Assembly (NCBI GenBank): GCA_033557465.1
Contig: CM066039.1
Span: forward strand, 46,219,788 to 46,283,787
Length of the DNA: 64,000 bases
DNA from: Ichthyophis bannanicus
Taxonomy: Eukaryota; Chordata; Amphibia; Gymnophiona; Ichthyophiidae
Reading direction: 5' to 3'
The position numbers and the translations under genes are program-made. Every line of letters begins with the position of its first letter. Within the stretch, counting starts at the first letter, position 1. The notes beneath the pieces were generated by a model. It was not told the origin of the DNA. It ran no database searches and saw only the letters and a list, made by a program, of their open reading frames with translations. Below, in pieces: positions 42,090 through 53,243 of this stretch.

Positions 42090-42890
42090 TCTCTTCATGA
42101 CTAAATGTAGCAGAATGAGGTACACGGACCAGGAGAAGGATCTTGGTCTGATAGTGTCGGAGTATCTCAAGGTGGTGAAGCATTGTGACAGGGCTATAGT
42201 AGGGTTGCCAACTGGCTCCAGATGCGCCCGACACACTTGATCCAGTCCTAGGTTTACCCCACTGCATGCAGGGACATGTAGTTCTGATTTTTCCATTGCA
42301 TTCCATAAGAAAAGCAAGACTACATGTCCCTGCATGCAATGGGGTAAACCCAGGACTGGATCGAGCTTGTCGGGCGCATCTGGATCCAGTTGGCAACCCT
42401 AGGCTATAGCCAAAGGCAGAAGGATGCTCGGCCGCATATAAGGCTAACCAGCAGATGAAAGGAGGTATTAATGCCCCTTTTCAAGGCATTAGTGAGGCCT
42501 CACATGGAGTATTGAATTCAATTTTGGAGACCGTACCTCGCAAAGGATATAAAAAGACTTCAAACGGTTCAGAGGAAGGTGAACAAAATGACTTAGGGCC
42601 TGTGGCAGAAGACATATGAGAAGAGACTGGAATGTGTACCTTAAATATGTATACCCTAGAGGAGAGGAGGGACAGGGGAGATATGATACAGACTTTTAAA
42701 TACTTAAAGGGTATTAATGAACCAATAAACCTTTTTCAAGACTAGAGGACACAAAATGAAGCTGCAAGGAATGTCAGGAAATACTTTTTCATGGAAAGGG
42801 GGTTGAATACCTGGAATGCCCTCCTGATGGAGGTGGTGGGGGCCCTCGGCAGACTGGAAGGATGCTGACCTTAGTCACCGAATGGCTAGT
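42090..42890 (+). mobile_element. Decayed CR1-like LINE, RT C-terminal region
   Basis: Translating across frameshifts gives KGRRMLGRI, PLFKALVRPHMEYXXQFW-like, LQTVQRK, MYTLEERRDRGDMIQTFKYLKG and RGHKMKLQG, on the plus strand. It has no open frame of note. A short hAT-like element interrupts it at 42200-42401. Confidence 0.75.
42200..42401. mobile_element. hAT-like palindromic MITE, 202 bp
   Basis: The element is flanked by a perfect 8-bp duplication GGCTATAG (42192-42199 and 42402-42409). The ends are TAGGGTTGCCAACTGG on both strands. The two halves are nearly complete inverse copies (GCGCCCGACA, CCAGTCCTAGGTTTACCCCA, CATGCAGGGACATGTAGT), leaving a loop of roughly 35 bases around TTTTTCCATTGCATTCCA. 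It has no coding capacity and must depend on a transposase from elsewhere. Confidence 0.92.
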
Positions 42891-44622
42891 AGTGATCCTG
42901 TACAGGGAACCTGCACAATACCTTCACATTTATGCATGCTGAAAGGGGAGGGGTACCCCCCTTACCGCAACATACTATAAAGCCAATGCAGTAAAATGCA
43001 TTCAATGTGCCCAGCTTTGTATACAGATTAGCTCAGCCTTTGTGCAAAATGTTGTATGAAACCTATGTAGAAAGGAATTTTGCACAGGGGGTACCTGCGG
43101 GCAAAGCTTCCAGCTGACATTAGCGCTCAGCGCGTTTAAATCCATGGGATCAAAGCTATTAGGTATTTTGCACAGATGCAGAGAAATGCATAGAAGGCTG
43201 AGCCCAGCGCCAGGGCTTTAACGCAACGCGTGAGGAGGCGTTGCTTGTTCTTCTGTGAGGATTTCATATCTGTTTCTTCCTGTTACTGCTGTGAGCATAA
43301 GGAGCCGCAAGGTTTTTCTGTCTTCCATAAAGAACAAGGGTAAAAAAAAAAAATAATCGACAGGGCTGATGGAAGATGTGCTGAAGAAAGTGTAAAGTGC
43401 TGGACCGTTGATAAATGTGTATCGACACGGGTCAGACCGCATGCGTATACTGCATGGGGTAGAATAAATATGTACAGACTAGCGTTCCATCATATGCTCG
43501 GATTTATGCGCGTGTAATCCGACCAGTGCCGATACAGATTTTTTGTGCGGAAGGCACAGTTTCCACTCGCACAGACCTGTGCACACATGCATCCGGTGTG
43601 CTCTTCCATGTTAGTGCACATTTTTTGCACTCGGCCTATTTGCATGCTGTTTGTTTCTAGTTTTGGGGAATTCTGTTAGGAAACCACATGCTCGGCTTTA
43701 ATGTATGGCTGTAATGCAAGATGACTGCATCGACCCCTGTGAATCTCTTGTAGTGTCATTATCTTGCAACGTGGAAGAGGGATAATCCCATATGTTATTA
43801 CAGTAGAAACTCCCGGGGGAAGGAGGGATTAGCAGGTCAGCACTCCTCCACTGTTTGTTTTAATCTAACGTTGGCTGTGTTTGCCTTGAAAAGGTTAACG
43901 ATATGCTGTGAATGTTAAACGGGAAACTTTGAGGTTCTGTTTTCAATCTTTCCTCTCCGTTGGGGTCTTCATGCTTGGAGCCCCAAGTTTTATCTCTTGT
44001 GGCTTTCGGTGTGGACCCTGTGCCATTTTGGCTGCCTTTCTGTTACTACTGCTAATCATTTGTATAACCCTACAAGGTGACTGTAGCGTTGTACAGAGAT
44101 AGTCGCTGCTCATCAGTGCATACAGTCTAGTTCTAGATCATGTCTAGCTTATCGATACCCTTTCAGAAGTACAACTTTCAGAACTGAACACTCAAAATCT
44201 TTCCAAAGATGTGACTGTAACCTCTGTATTTGCAAGAACCTGTAGGGGGGAATTATCAGCCCTTTTCATCTACTGATTATGCATATCCTGTGCACTCCAG
44301 AATTCCTCGGGCTCTAGCCACTTACTTGCTTTGCTACCCTGAGTTCATCAGAAACTGTTGCTCGATGTTTGCCTCCTGGTTGGTGCACAGCAGCTTCTCA
44401 CCCTCCAAAGTCTAACGTGTCCTTAGAGTTCTGCACCTCAGGGGCATAGCTGTATTGGTTGACATTGAATCGCAATGGCTAAGCGTTTGACCACTTCTCA
44501 AGCTTTCATAGGCTGCTTCTTATTCTCTCTACTCTCTTGGAAATATCCCCTACTCCTTAGAGCTTCTAATCTAGTCAAGAAAGGGCACACAATGTAAAAC
44601 AAATAGAAGCTTTGGTATAGAG
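42891..44622. other. Unassigned sequence, no gene seen
   Basis: A 64-codon frame at 43908-44102 contains a Leu/Ile-rich stretch but looks like chance: its end resembles a repeat tail (TACAAGGTGACTGTAGCG). An A run is at 43342-43353. Confidence 0.45.
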
Positions 44623-44810
44623 CAGGGGTTCTCAACCCAGTCCTTGAGACACACCTAGTCAATCAGGTTTTCAGGATAGCCACAATGATTTTGTATGAAA
44701 GAAAACTGCATACAATGGAGGCAGTGAATGTCGGTCTTCCATGCACGTTCATTGTGGTTATCTTGAAAACCTAACTGGTTGGGTCCCAAGGAATGGGTTG
44801 AGAACCACTG
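44623..44810. mobile_element. hAT-like MITE, 188 bp
   Basis: The ends are CAGGGGTTCTCAACCCAGTC and the inverse ATGGGTTGAGAACCACTG. The flanks GTATAGAG (44615-44622) and GTATAGAC (44811-44818) match at 7 of 8. The halves are inverted copies (TTTTCAGGATAGCCACAATG with CATTGTGGTTATCTTGAAAA). This end type is common in hAT-derived MITEs of vertebrates. Confidence 0.88.
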
Positions 44811-44839
44811 GTATAGACGAAGGGTGGGATGAGAGCATC

Positions 44840-45670
44840 CAGATTAAGGGAGCGTAGTATGTCTAGGAAAGAAGTTGAGGGAGCCTAGGCTACTTCCCAT
44901 CCAGCCCCATGATTTTGGCACTTTAAAGTTTGCTAGTCCCATTAAAAAATCCTCTTCCTTAAATGGTGACATATCTATCCTACTCCCATATGAACTCTTG
45001 GCCACTGCCGGCAGTCCTTTAATCATTTCTTCAGTGAATACCCAGTAAAAGCATTTGTTTAGCATTTCTGCTTTTTCCTCATCTCTTTTTATCTATTGCT
45101 CTTTGTCTCTTCTTAGTCTTACGATACTGCTTCTGGTCCTCCTTCTTTCACTGACATATCTGAAAAAAGTCTTGTCATCTCGCTTTACCTCTTCTTTTCT
45201 TCCATTCATGTTTTTGCTGTCCTGACTTCTTTTCCCACCTTTTACAGCTTTTACAGATATTCTTTCCTATATTCTTCTACTAGAGATCCTTTGCACTTTC
45301 TGAATTCTAATCTTCAATCCTTACTTTTCCAACCATGTCTTCAAAGAACCCATACAGGTTTCCTTTTTCTATTATTCACTTTCCAGACATAAAGATTTGT
45401 TGCCAGTCTTATGGCTTTTAGTCTAGCCCACTGCTCTTCCACTTCACCTACCTCCTCACACCCTGCCTGTGCCTCCTTAAGATATTAAGCAAATATTTTT
45501 GAAATTCAGGAGTCTGAGCTTTTTGTGATTCTCCTCTGCCTTGGCCGTCAAATCAAACCATACTGTGTGATGACAGCATTTTTCTCATGCTTCTAGATGA
45601 TCAGTTAACCATAACCTGGACTGTCTGACTCATGCCTAGGTGATTAATCAAAGCAAGACCAAAATCTGCT
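44840..45670 (-). mobile_element. CR1-like LINE, linker between endonuclease and RT
   Basis: Minus-strand translation gives MLNKCFYWVFTEEMIKGLPA, then DMSPFKEEDFLMGLANFKVP (45065-44880), the linker before the RT of CR1-like polyproteins. Upstream on the minus strand, the region to about 45670 looks like the preceding coding part with stops. It is truncated at both ends. Confidence 0.65.
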
Positions 45671-45679
45671 CCTACCATC

Positions 45680-46115
45680 TCTTTTGGGAGGGTGGTAGAT
45701 GTCTACAGTGCCCTCTCGAAAGAGATGGTGGAAGCAAAAATGGAATTTAGAAAGGTGTAGGATATACACACTTGATCCCTACAGTGCAAGAGGATTGGAA
45801 CCTAAACATTTGAGAAATGGCTGTTATATATCTAAGAAATAAGGAAAGTAGCCTACACTGCATGGCAGATACAACCCTAAAAACAAAAGCATGAGGAAAG
45901 TAGCCAACCCCAAAAGCAAGATGCAACCTCAAAAGCAAAGATGGTGGAAAACAATCTGCAATGTATGGCATCTACAAGCCCTCCTCCCCCCATAAAACGC
46001 CCAATAGAATGGGAAACGTAACCTAAATTGTGTGGTAGTTACTACCCTAACAACCATGCTGGGCAAACTCAGTGGATTAGGTTGGTCTTTTATTTGCCGT
46101 CATCCACCGTTAACT
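45680..46115 (+). mobile_element. CR1-like LINE 3' end
   Basis: GGAGGGTGGTAGATGTCTAC reads as the GRVVDVYSALS stretch near the C-terminus of CR1-like proteins, and GGTTGGTCTTTTATTTGCCG near 46081 is the tail. It contains an internal degenerate repeat (GGAAAGTAGCC, TACAACCCTAAAA). Confidence 0.6.
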
Positions 46116-46177
46116 GTGTAGACAGGGGAATGGAAGAGAGGAGAGGGCTGGAGGCAGGAACAAAAATCGGGAAAATG

Positions 46178-47417
46178 CATAGAAACATAGAAATATGATG
46201 ACAGAAAAAGACCACATGGCCTATCTAGTCTGTCCTTCCATATCAACAACTACAACAGTCCCCTTTTTTCCTTTAGAGATCCTCTGTATTTATCCCATGC
46301 TTTTTTGAATTCAGTTACTGTCCTCATCTTTACCACCACCACTGGGAGACTATCCCACGGATCCACCAATCTTTCCATAAAGAAATATTTCCGCATATCA
46401 CTCCTGAATCTATCCCCATTCACCCTCATCCCATGTCCCCTCGTAGCAGAACTTGCTTTCAATTGAAAGAGGCTCTCTCCCTGAACATTTATGCCACGGA
46501 GGTATTTAAACATCTCAATCATATTGCCTCTATCCCGCCTTTCCTCTAAGGTGTACATATTAAGATCCTTAAGTCTGTCCTCATATGCTTTATAATGAAG
46601 ACCACTAACCATTTTAGTAGCCACGCTCTGCACTGACTCCATCCTGTTCACATCCTTTTGAAGGTGCGGTCTCCAGAATTGCACACTATACTCCAAATGA
46701 GGTCGCACGAAAGACTTATACAGAGGCACTATCACCTCCTTTTTTCTGCTAGCCATTCCTCTCCGTATGCACCCAAGCATCCTTCTAGCTTTTGCTGTCA
46801 CCTTTTCTATCTGTTTAGCTACTTTAAGATCATCAGACACAACCACGGCTAGGTCCCGCTCTTCTTTAGTGGACAAAAGTACTTCACCCCCTATACTATA
46901 TTGCTCCCTTGGATTGCTGCAGCCCAAATGCATGACCTTACATTTTTTAACATTAAATCCCAGCTGCCAAATTCTAGACCATTCTTTAAGCTTAGCTAGA
47001 TCCCTTCTCATGTTATCTATACCTTCCTGGGTGTCTACTCTATTGCAGATTTTTGTATTATCCGCAAAGAGGCAAACCTTACCCGACAGCCCTTCCGCTA
47101 TATCACTAACAAAGATGTTAAAAAGAATCGGACTAAGGACAGATCCCTGGGGCACACCACTGGTAACATCCTTCTTCTCAGAGTGAGCTCTATTTACCTG
47201 TACTCTTTGTCGCCTCCCACCCAACCAATTTCTAACCCAAGCAGTAACTTTAGGGTCCATCCCTAGGGTGCTCAGTTTGTTTATAAGTCGTCTGTGAGGA
47301 ACAGTGTCAAAGGCTTTACTGAAATCTAAATACACCACATCTAGGGCTCTCCCTCGGTCCAACTCCCTGGTCACCCAGTCAAAGCAATCAATCAGATTTG
47401 TCTGACAAGACCTTCCT
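46178..47417 (-). mobile_element. CR1-like LINE (second family), 5' truncated
   Basis: The 3' tail at 46178 is made of TATGTTTC words (minus strand); the 5' truncation is near 47417, where the frame starts with GRSCQTNLIDCFDWVTREL. It is longer than the nested copy at 35706-36705 and closely similar to it. Confidence 0.9.
46250..47410 (-). pseudogene. LINE reverse transcriptase with altered catalytic motif
   Basis: The minus-strand frame is open from the truncation point. It holds LDVVYLDFSKAFDTVPHRRL (first catalytic Asp), SGVPQGSVLSPILFNIFVSD and then FADNTKICNRV at about 47056-47075, where the related copy at 36591-36610 has FADD. The second Asp of the catalytic pair is therefore Asn (GAT to AAT), which should abolish polymerase activity. 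The C-terminal part (MLGCIRRGMASRKKEVIVPL, YTLEERRDRGNMIEM) is complete to the stop at 46250. The endonuclease is missing through 5' truncation. Confidence 0.9.
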
Positions 47418-48623
47418 CTGCAGGACTAGAGGCTTGGAAAGAGTCTTTCCAAATAGTCGTAGCAGAAACAATGTAAATTTGTTGAGTACTGTGGTCCAAT
47501 CCAACAGCTGAGAAGGTGGCGCTGTCTTGGCCAGGGCCATTCATGATTGGCCAGTTGAGAAGTGTCCAGGGATGGAGGCTGTTTTGGGTACATTGGCCAG
47601 TTGAGAAGTGTCCAGCCATGTGGAGAGCTTCCTGTGCAACACCACCACATGTTCCAAGTTTACGCTTCCTGACAGTGGTGTAACTGTACACACTTATATC
47701 ATCTATGCACGCACTCTTTTTGTGCAAAGCTCGCTTTGAAGCACAGGTATGTCACAGGCAGCATTGTACTGTGAAGACTGCTTCTTCCCAAATCAGCCGT
47801 TCGTAGTCTCTCACGCAGGGGCCCAGAGCAGAAATCGGTGAGTAGGCCCAAAAGCTTGCCTGCAGCCTGTGCCTCCTTTAGCTTGAGACAGAGTTGGGGC
47901 CCCATGTGGCATGGAGGCCCAGGATAAGAGCCCTGTTTGCCAACCCCTGCTCTCTTCAACATTGCTGCGGCTTTTTCTTTGCTGGGGGAATAACACCGTC
48001 CTTCTCTCACCAGCAGTGACATCATCTGATGACCCTTCTGTGACTTTTCCCAGAGCACAGTGAGCCAAGGAGGACCTGGGCAGAGTTATAACAGCTTGGC
48101 AGGAACTCTTCCACTCTGTTTATTTTTATTGGGTGCCAGCCAGCCTGTATTGTAGTAAATTGTCTCTCTGCCAGATCCCTGAATGCTGTGAGGGAGGCAA
48201 CACTGGCCCCTTGTCATCGAACTTTGCAGCAAATATCTGAGGATGAACCTGTTATGTATTTTGCCTGACAGGTAAACGTAAGCTCCAATCACTAGGTGAT
48301 AGTCAAGTGTATTCCAGCTGCGGGCATGGAAAGTTTCTGGTCTGGCATCTGATCTTGCAGATCTGCTTTCGGTGTCTGGGTTTGTTTAAGCTACACGCAT
48401 GCAGTTTTTATAATGAATCCGCTTTTGTGGGCCGTGTCATCTGAAGATTCATCATCCAAAAGAAACTGCAGTCCCTGGGCCCTGATTCAGAGGGGGGCTA
48501 ATTTTATAACAGGGTGTCTGTGATATGTCCAAGAACATGACTATTTTATAAAAGCAGCGTGGGTACCCATGTGCCTTTCTAAAATAGGTTTGTGTGATGA
48601 TTCCCATTAGTACCCAAGTGCTG
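47418..48623. other. Unassigned sequence, no gene seen
   Basis: A direct repeat of TTGGCCAGTTGAGAAGTGTC occurs at 47547 and 47593, 46 bases apart. No coding motif is present. Confidence 0.5.
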
Positions 48624-48790
48624 TTGGCTGTGCCACCCTGAATGAACCTGATCTTGTCTGCTCTCAGAAGCTAAGCAGGGTTGGGCTAAGTGCTGTAGGC
48701 TTGCTGTGCTGAAGAAAGGCCGGGCAATCTACTTCCGGTCACCCCTTAGCAAGAAAACCCAGGGGATGGGTTGGCGTCCACTCAACGGCA
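48624..48790 (+). mobile_element. 5S-rRNA-headed SINE
   Basis: The head GCTGTGCCACCCTGAATGAA, CTGATCTTGTCTGCTCTCAG and AAGCTAAGCAGGGTTGGGC matches vertebrate 5S rRNA; GTGCTGTAGGCTT matches its end. About 40 bases of the 5S middle are missing between them. The body (AAAGGCCGGGCAATCTACTT, AGCAAGAAAACCCAGGGG) is homologous to the body of the tRNA-headed element at 34096-34312. It is a retroposon, not a functional 5S gene. Confidence 0.85.
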
Positions 48791-50449
48791 CATAGCAACA
48801 GCTCTTGCTCAGATTTATATCTGCTTGGAAGAAGGGGTAAATGTGTGCGTGTACATACATATTTTCTAAAATCTGCATGTACATTGCAATTTCCCCTAGT
48901 TCTGCCCAACCAATGCCCCTAGGGACACCTGCGCCGCAGTCCCACAAACTGGCTGCGATCTTGCAATGCAACCTACTTTTTACGTGTGTATAACCCGTGT
49001 GCAATTTTATAACGGCATCTTCTGTGTGGAAAAACATATTTCGCGTGTGGAAAATGCTTTATAAGAGTACACCCGTGGTTGGTTATTCCAAAAACTTCCC
49101 TTTATTTGACCTTCCTTTATCAAAAAACTCCTTGCTTCTTTCACAGCAGTGACTTAAAGTCCCCACCTGCTCGATGTCAGCCGTTTCTCTGTCGCTTTCA
49201 CCTCTCATTCTCGCTTCCTCGGAATCTCTCACAGCCTCTGCAAGATTTAAGCACCAGCTTGTACGAAGCTCAGCAGTGGCTCAGAGGCATGCTGTGACGC
49301 CTGAATATTCGCCTGATTTTTCTGCAATATTCAGTTTATCCTCTTAATAATCTTAGAACATCTATGGTAGTTACTCCACCACAACTTTCTGCACTTCCTA
49401 TCACTATTCATCTGCCTCTTCCTCCCCGGACCTTTAACTGCACATCTTTCAGTCATTCCTCCGCCCCCCCTATCACTTCTAGAGCCTTCCCTCCCCTTCG
49501 TAACCTCATGCTTACTTGCTTTGTCTGGCCCTCCAACCTCATTCTGCTGCTGCCACTTTTCAGCCCCTCCCCCCCCCCCTCCGGCCTTAGGCAACAGAAC
49601 TGGGTGGACCAGTGGGGGCATAGTCCAATCAATATGTTGCCCAGCTCAGCATCAACAATTAGAGAGCTTGCGGGCAGGCCCAGGGACTCATTTGTTTGGC
49701 CCTTCCTTACAAAAAGGTGCTCTGTTTCCCCCATTGCTTCCTGTCTACTGAAGTCTTCTTTCCTGCAAGAGGTTTCCCCATGGGAGGTGCGGCTGACACT
49801 TGTATGAGTGCTTCACTGCACTGTGAGATCATTTTTAACCAACAACCCGTATAAAGGGAAACAGAGAAACTAAAATGTCGGTGTGGAGGGAAACCTGGAA
49901 ATAACTTCTAAATCGTTTTGCTGAGCAGGAGGTGGTTCTCTGATAAGCTGACAATAAGGCATTTAAATCTTGAAAAAAACCTTCAGTGCTTCTCTAGAAC
50001 CTGTAGACATTGTGTTATAGAGAAACACCATCTATCCAGAACAGTTGGACTGAGGCCATTCTGGATAACCTTCTTTTCTTGAAACGGTTCTGGAGGTTTT
50101 CTCAGTGATCAGTAAAGTCTTTTTTTCATTTCGCTAGCCTTTGCTATGTGGTATTTTTGCTGGAGCTCCGGATTACAGACAGTTGTAACCCTTTAACCAA
50201 CAAACCGGGCTTCTGATGGGCTCACAGGTGGAGCTGCTACTTCGCGACCAGAAGACTAAGGGCTCTAGACATCTTTTTTTTTAGCCATAATTCCAAAATG
50301 AATCTCTTATTATATATATATATCTTTTGCCTCTCCTGAGATGTTTCTGTGCTGAGTCCTGCAGGATGGGTGACCTCCACCTCTCCCCTGCCAGACCTCC
50401 CAGTGTGGCCTTCAGCTCAAACCTTCCCTAGTGCTGCTTCTAGTGCAGT
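48791..50449. other. Unassigned sequence, no gene seen
   Basis: 49380-49570 is C/T-rich with a C run near 49569. An AT microsatellite is at about 50310-50324. The frames show no motif. Confidence 0.45.
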
Positions 50450-51409
50450 TCTCCATGGACAAGCAAGATTCACCAGCCACACCAATTGATGACCTTCCAA
50501 TGGCACCACAGATGGAAGCGCTCTCCTAGAGCTCAGAAAATGTGCCAAAGCGCCCCTCCTCAGAGTCTGCCCTTACACTTCTCAGTCTCTTTTCTTCTGC
50601 CTTGCCAGAAGGATGGAAATTTCAGCTCTCAAACACCAATAAAAAAAAAGAGAAGAAGAACTGAAGAAGAAAAGGAAACTGGAGATCAAGCTCCTGAAGA
50701 ATAGGCTTCAAACCTGGGTTCAAGAAGTGCCCCAAGTGCAGTAAGAAGATGAATTCTGCTGACACCCACTACCGTTGCATCTGGGGCCTCGGGGCTGCCC
50801 ACTGCATGGAGGACTGCCCTCACTGTGCCCACATGCCCCCCCATGCATGGAGATCCCGCAGCCATATCTTGCAGGATTTTCTCACATCCATCGGTAAGGG
50901 GCTGGATCGGGGCTCTTCCCTTCCTCACCACTTTCCAAGAAGAAGAAGGAGAGGATGACCGCCAGTGAAATCGCATCAGCAGACACCCCCACAGCATAGG
51001 ATGTGCCCAAAACAGCCTCCATCCCTGGCCCGGGGTTGTGTGCAGCTCAAAATTCTGCCTCTTCAGATCACTCCTGGACCTGATCTGCCCTGAGATGTGC
51101 TGGCTAACAGCGCTGGCCCCGGCAAAACCATGCCTCTGCCTCGCACAGTGAGCTCACCTTTTCCCAGCACTGGACCAGCTTTGCAGGAACAAGCCCCGCC
51201 CCCCTGCACCATAATTGGTCGGCACCGAGATTCATATCTAGTCGAGGGTAATTCCTCTCATCGACCACGACTCCACTGCCATAGTGCTGAAACTCCGCCC
51301 TTAGACCGCCCCTTCAGCTCTAGAGCTGACAGGAGCCCTCCCACATGGTGCGAAAGGAGCAGAAGCAGTTTTAAAAACAGCCATCAGCGCTGGGGCTCTC
51401 AAACCAGGC

Positions 51410-51411
<2 letters not shown>

Positions 51412-51447
<36 letters not shown>

Positions 51448-51449
51448 TA
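51412..51449 (+). repeat. (AGC)n trinucleotide repeat
   Basis: About eleven AGC triplets encode a Ser run inside the decayed gag-like frame. Confidence 0.9.
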
Positions 51450-51684
51450 CAGCTCTGATCAAAGAGGTGGCAGACAGACCAGGAAACAGTCATCTTGTAG
51501 CTCCAGCAGCTCTATCTCAACCAGCCTCCTTCCCCCCCCCCCCCCCAAGAGCTCCCATGGCAGTGCTAAGCTCAGGCAGCACAGTCTGCCCCAGGCCACC
51601 ACTCCCTTGCAGTTTGATATGCCACTGCCTGCAGACATCCTAGGTCTCCTGGCCAGCTTCCTGGTGCAAGACTCACAGCAGCAG

Positions 51685-51950
51685 ATTATTTATTTTATTT
51701 AACATTTCTTATATACTACCTTTCATGATATCAAGGTGGTTTACATTGAACAGGGCATTATAACTTGGAGATAACTATTTTACAGGGAACATGGGCTATG
51801 GAGGGTTAAGTGGCTTGCCCAAGACCAAAAGGAGCACCTGTGGGACTAGAAACCCCAGTCCTTCCGGCCCAAGGTTGCTGTCCTCTAGTGGGATTTGAAC
51901 CCCTGACCCTCTGGCCTGAAGTACCTTGCCCCAACCACTAGGCCACTCCT
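51685..51950 (-). mobile_element. tRNA-headed SINE inserted in DIRS B
   Basis: On the minus strand the head at 51950 starts AGGAGTGGCCTAGTGGTTGG (A-box-like) and has GGGTTCAAATCCCAC (B-box). The core GGCAAGCCACTTAACC follows, and the element ends in an A/T-rich TTATTT tail at 51685. It is the fullest copy of this family in the window and interrupts the gag-like frame after VQDSQQQ. Confidence 0.88.
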
Positions 51951-53243
51951 ATCACCTCTATATCTCCCCCTTCTCATATGCTCCCCACAGAGACAGCAGC
52001 ATTGTCACCATGCTTCTTGCTGACGACCTTGGCATCAGACAGCAAGGGGAAGGCGACCTTGGCTCGACGGGAGGATCAGCATGTTCCACAGAGTCACTGC
52101 CCCCTCTGTTGGAGACCTTCTTGCCACCAGCACTGCTGCCACCCTCGCACGGAGAATCTTACATACCTCAACTTCCTCCAGAAACTTGTAACCCAACTCT
52201 CCCTCACCTCCACTGATGCAACTGACTCCAGGAATGAAATCCTTGGACACCCTACAAACGCAAATGCCCATACCTGTGCACAAGCTCCTGCAGGAACATT
52301 TGCTGGGAATCTGGAAGACCCCGGCATCATTGCAAACCATCTCCTGTAAACTCGAGGCCAAGTACCATGTACAGTCATCCCCTGGATTCGAGAACACTCA
52401 GCTTCCCACTACTCCATCATTGTGGAATCAACACTGAAGCACACGAAGAGCTCCCGCTTGCACACAAACACTCCACTGGGAAAGGACCACAATATCTTGG
52501 ATAAGAGGGGAAAGAAGGCTTTCCAGAGCACGAGGCTCAGCAAAATAGCCACTCACCAGTTGCTGAGCATACTTTTCCACAACGTGCTGCTGGACAAGCT
52601 TAAGAGCTCTGTGGACACACTACTGCATGAAGACATCTGCCACCCTGATGGACCTGAGCAAATATGGTAGATTCCTCATCTGATCTACCTTTGATGCATG
52701 AGAGATTTGCCGACACCCTTTGTTGCGGGGACAACCTCTTCGGATACAAGGTGCATGACATGGTTAACAAACTAAAGGATCGTTGCATGACCCTTCAGAT
52801 GCTCTCCTTGGAAGGCCTTGGAAGGTACCGCAGATCTCAGGGTGCACAATCCAGCAAGTCCTACTCCTCATCACAGTGCTACAACCCCTACCATTGTTGG
52901 CAGCTGCAACGTTCCAAGCAGCAGCAGCTGGCACACCAATGATTCTATCAACAGAAACCATGCCAGAGGAAGCGCAGACACCAGAAGCAGACTGCCCCCT
53001 AATAAAGCAAGAGCACACCCTCTTTTTGACATTACTCTGAACCCAAGTCTACCTGTAGATTCATCCTTTTCCTTCAAGATCACCTGAGAGAAGATCATGA
53101 TGGACAACTGGGTCCTGGAGATCATTGCCAGGGGCTACCTTATCAGTTTCTCCTCTGCACCTCATCAGCGCATTATCTCCTCCAGTGAGACTCCACTGCA
53201 GTTTCTTCCTCAAGGCCATGGAAATGCACATTCTCCTGAAGTC

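Larger units (their letters stand above)
50725..52990 (+). pseudogene. DIRS gag-like region, decayed
   Basis: It begins with a Cys/His stretch, KKCPKCSKKMNSADTHYRCI and then LGAAHCMEDC (about 50728-50830), typical of DIRS gag-like proteins. A serine-rich part follows at 51097-51685, including a (AGC)n-encoded run of Ser. After the SINE at 51685-51950, the C-terminal half continues in shifting frames: HLLGIWKTPASL, KLEAKYHVQSSPGF, RGKKAFQSTRLSKIATHQLL, and LFGYKVHDMVNKLKD near 52740. The protein would bind element RNA. Stops, frameshifts and the SINE make it non-functional. Confidence 0.75.

Noticed and set aside
43908..44102. Small membrane protein
   Set aside because: The hydrophobic stretch comes from T-rich sequence, there is no supporting context, and the end looks like a repeat tail.
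48624..48703. Functional 5S rRNA gene
   Set aside because: About 40 bases of the middle, including part of the internal control region, are missing and a SINE body follows directly.
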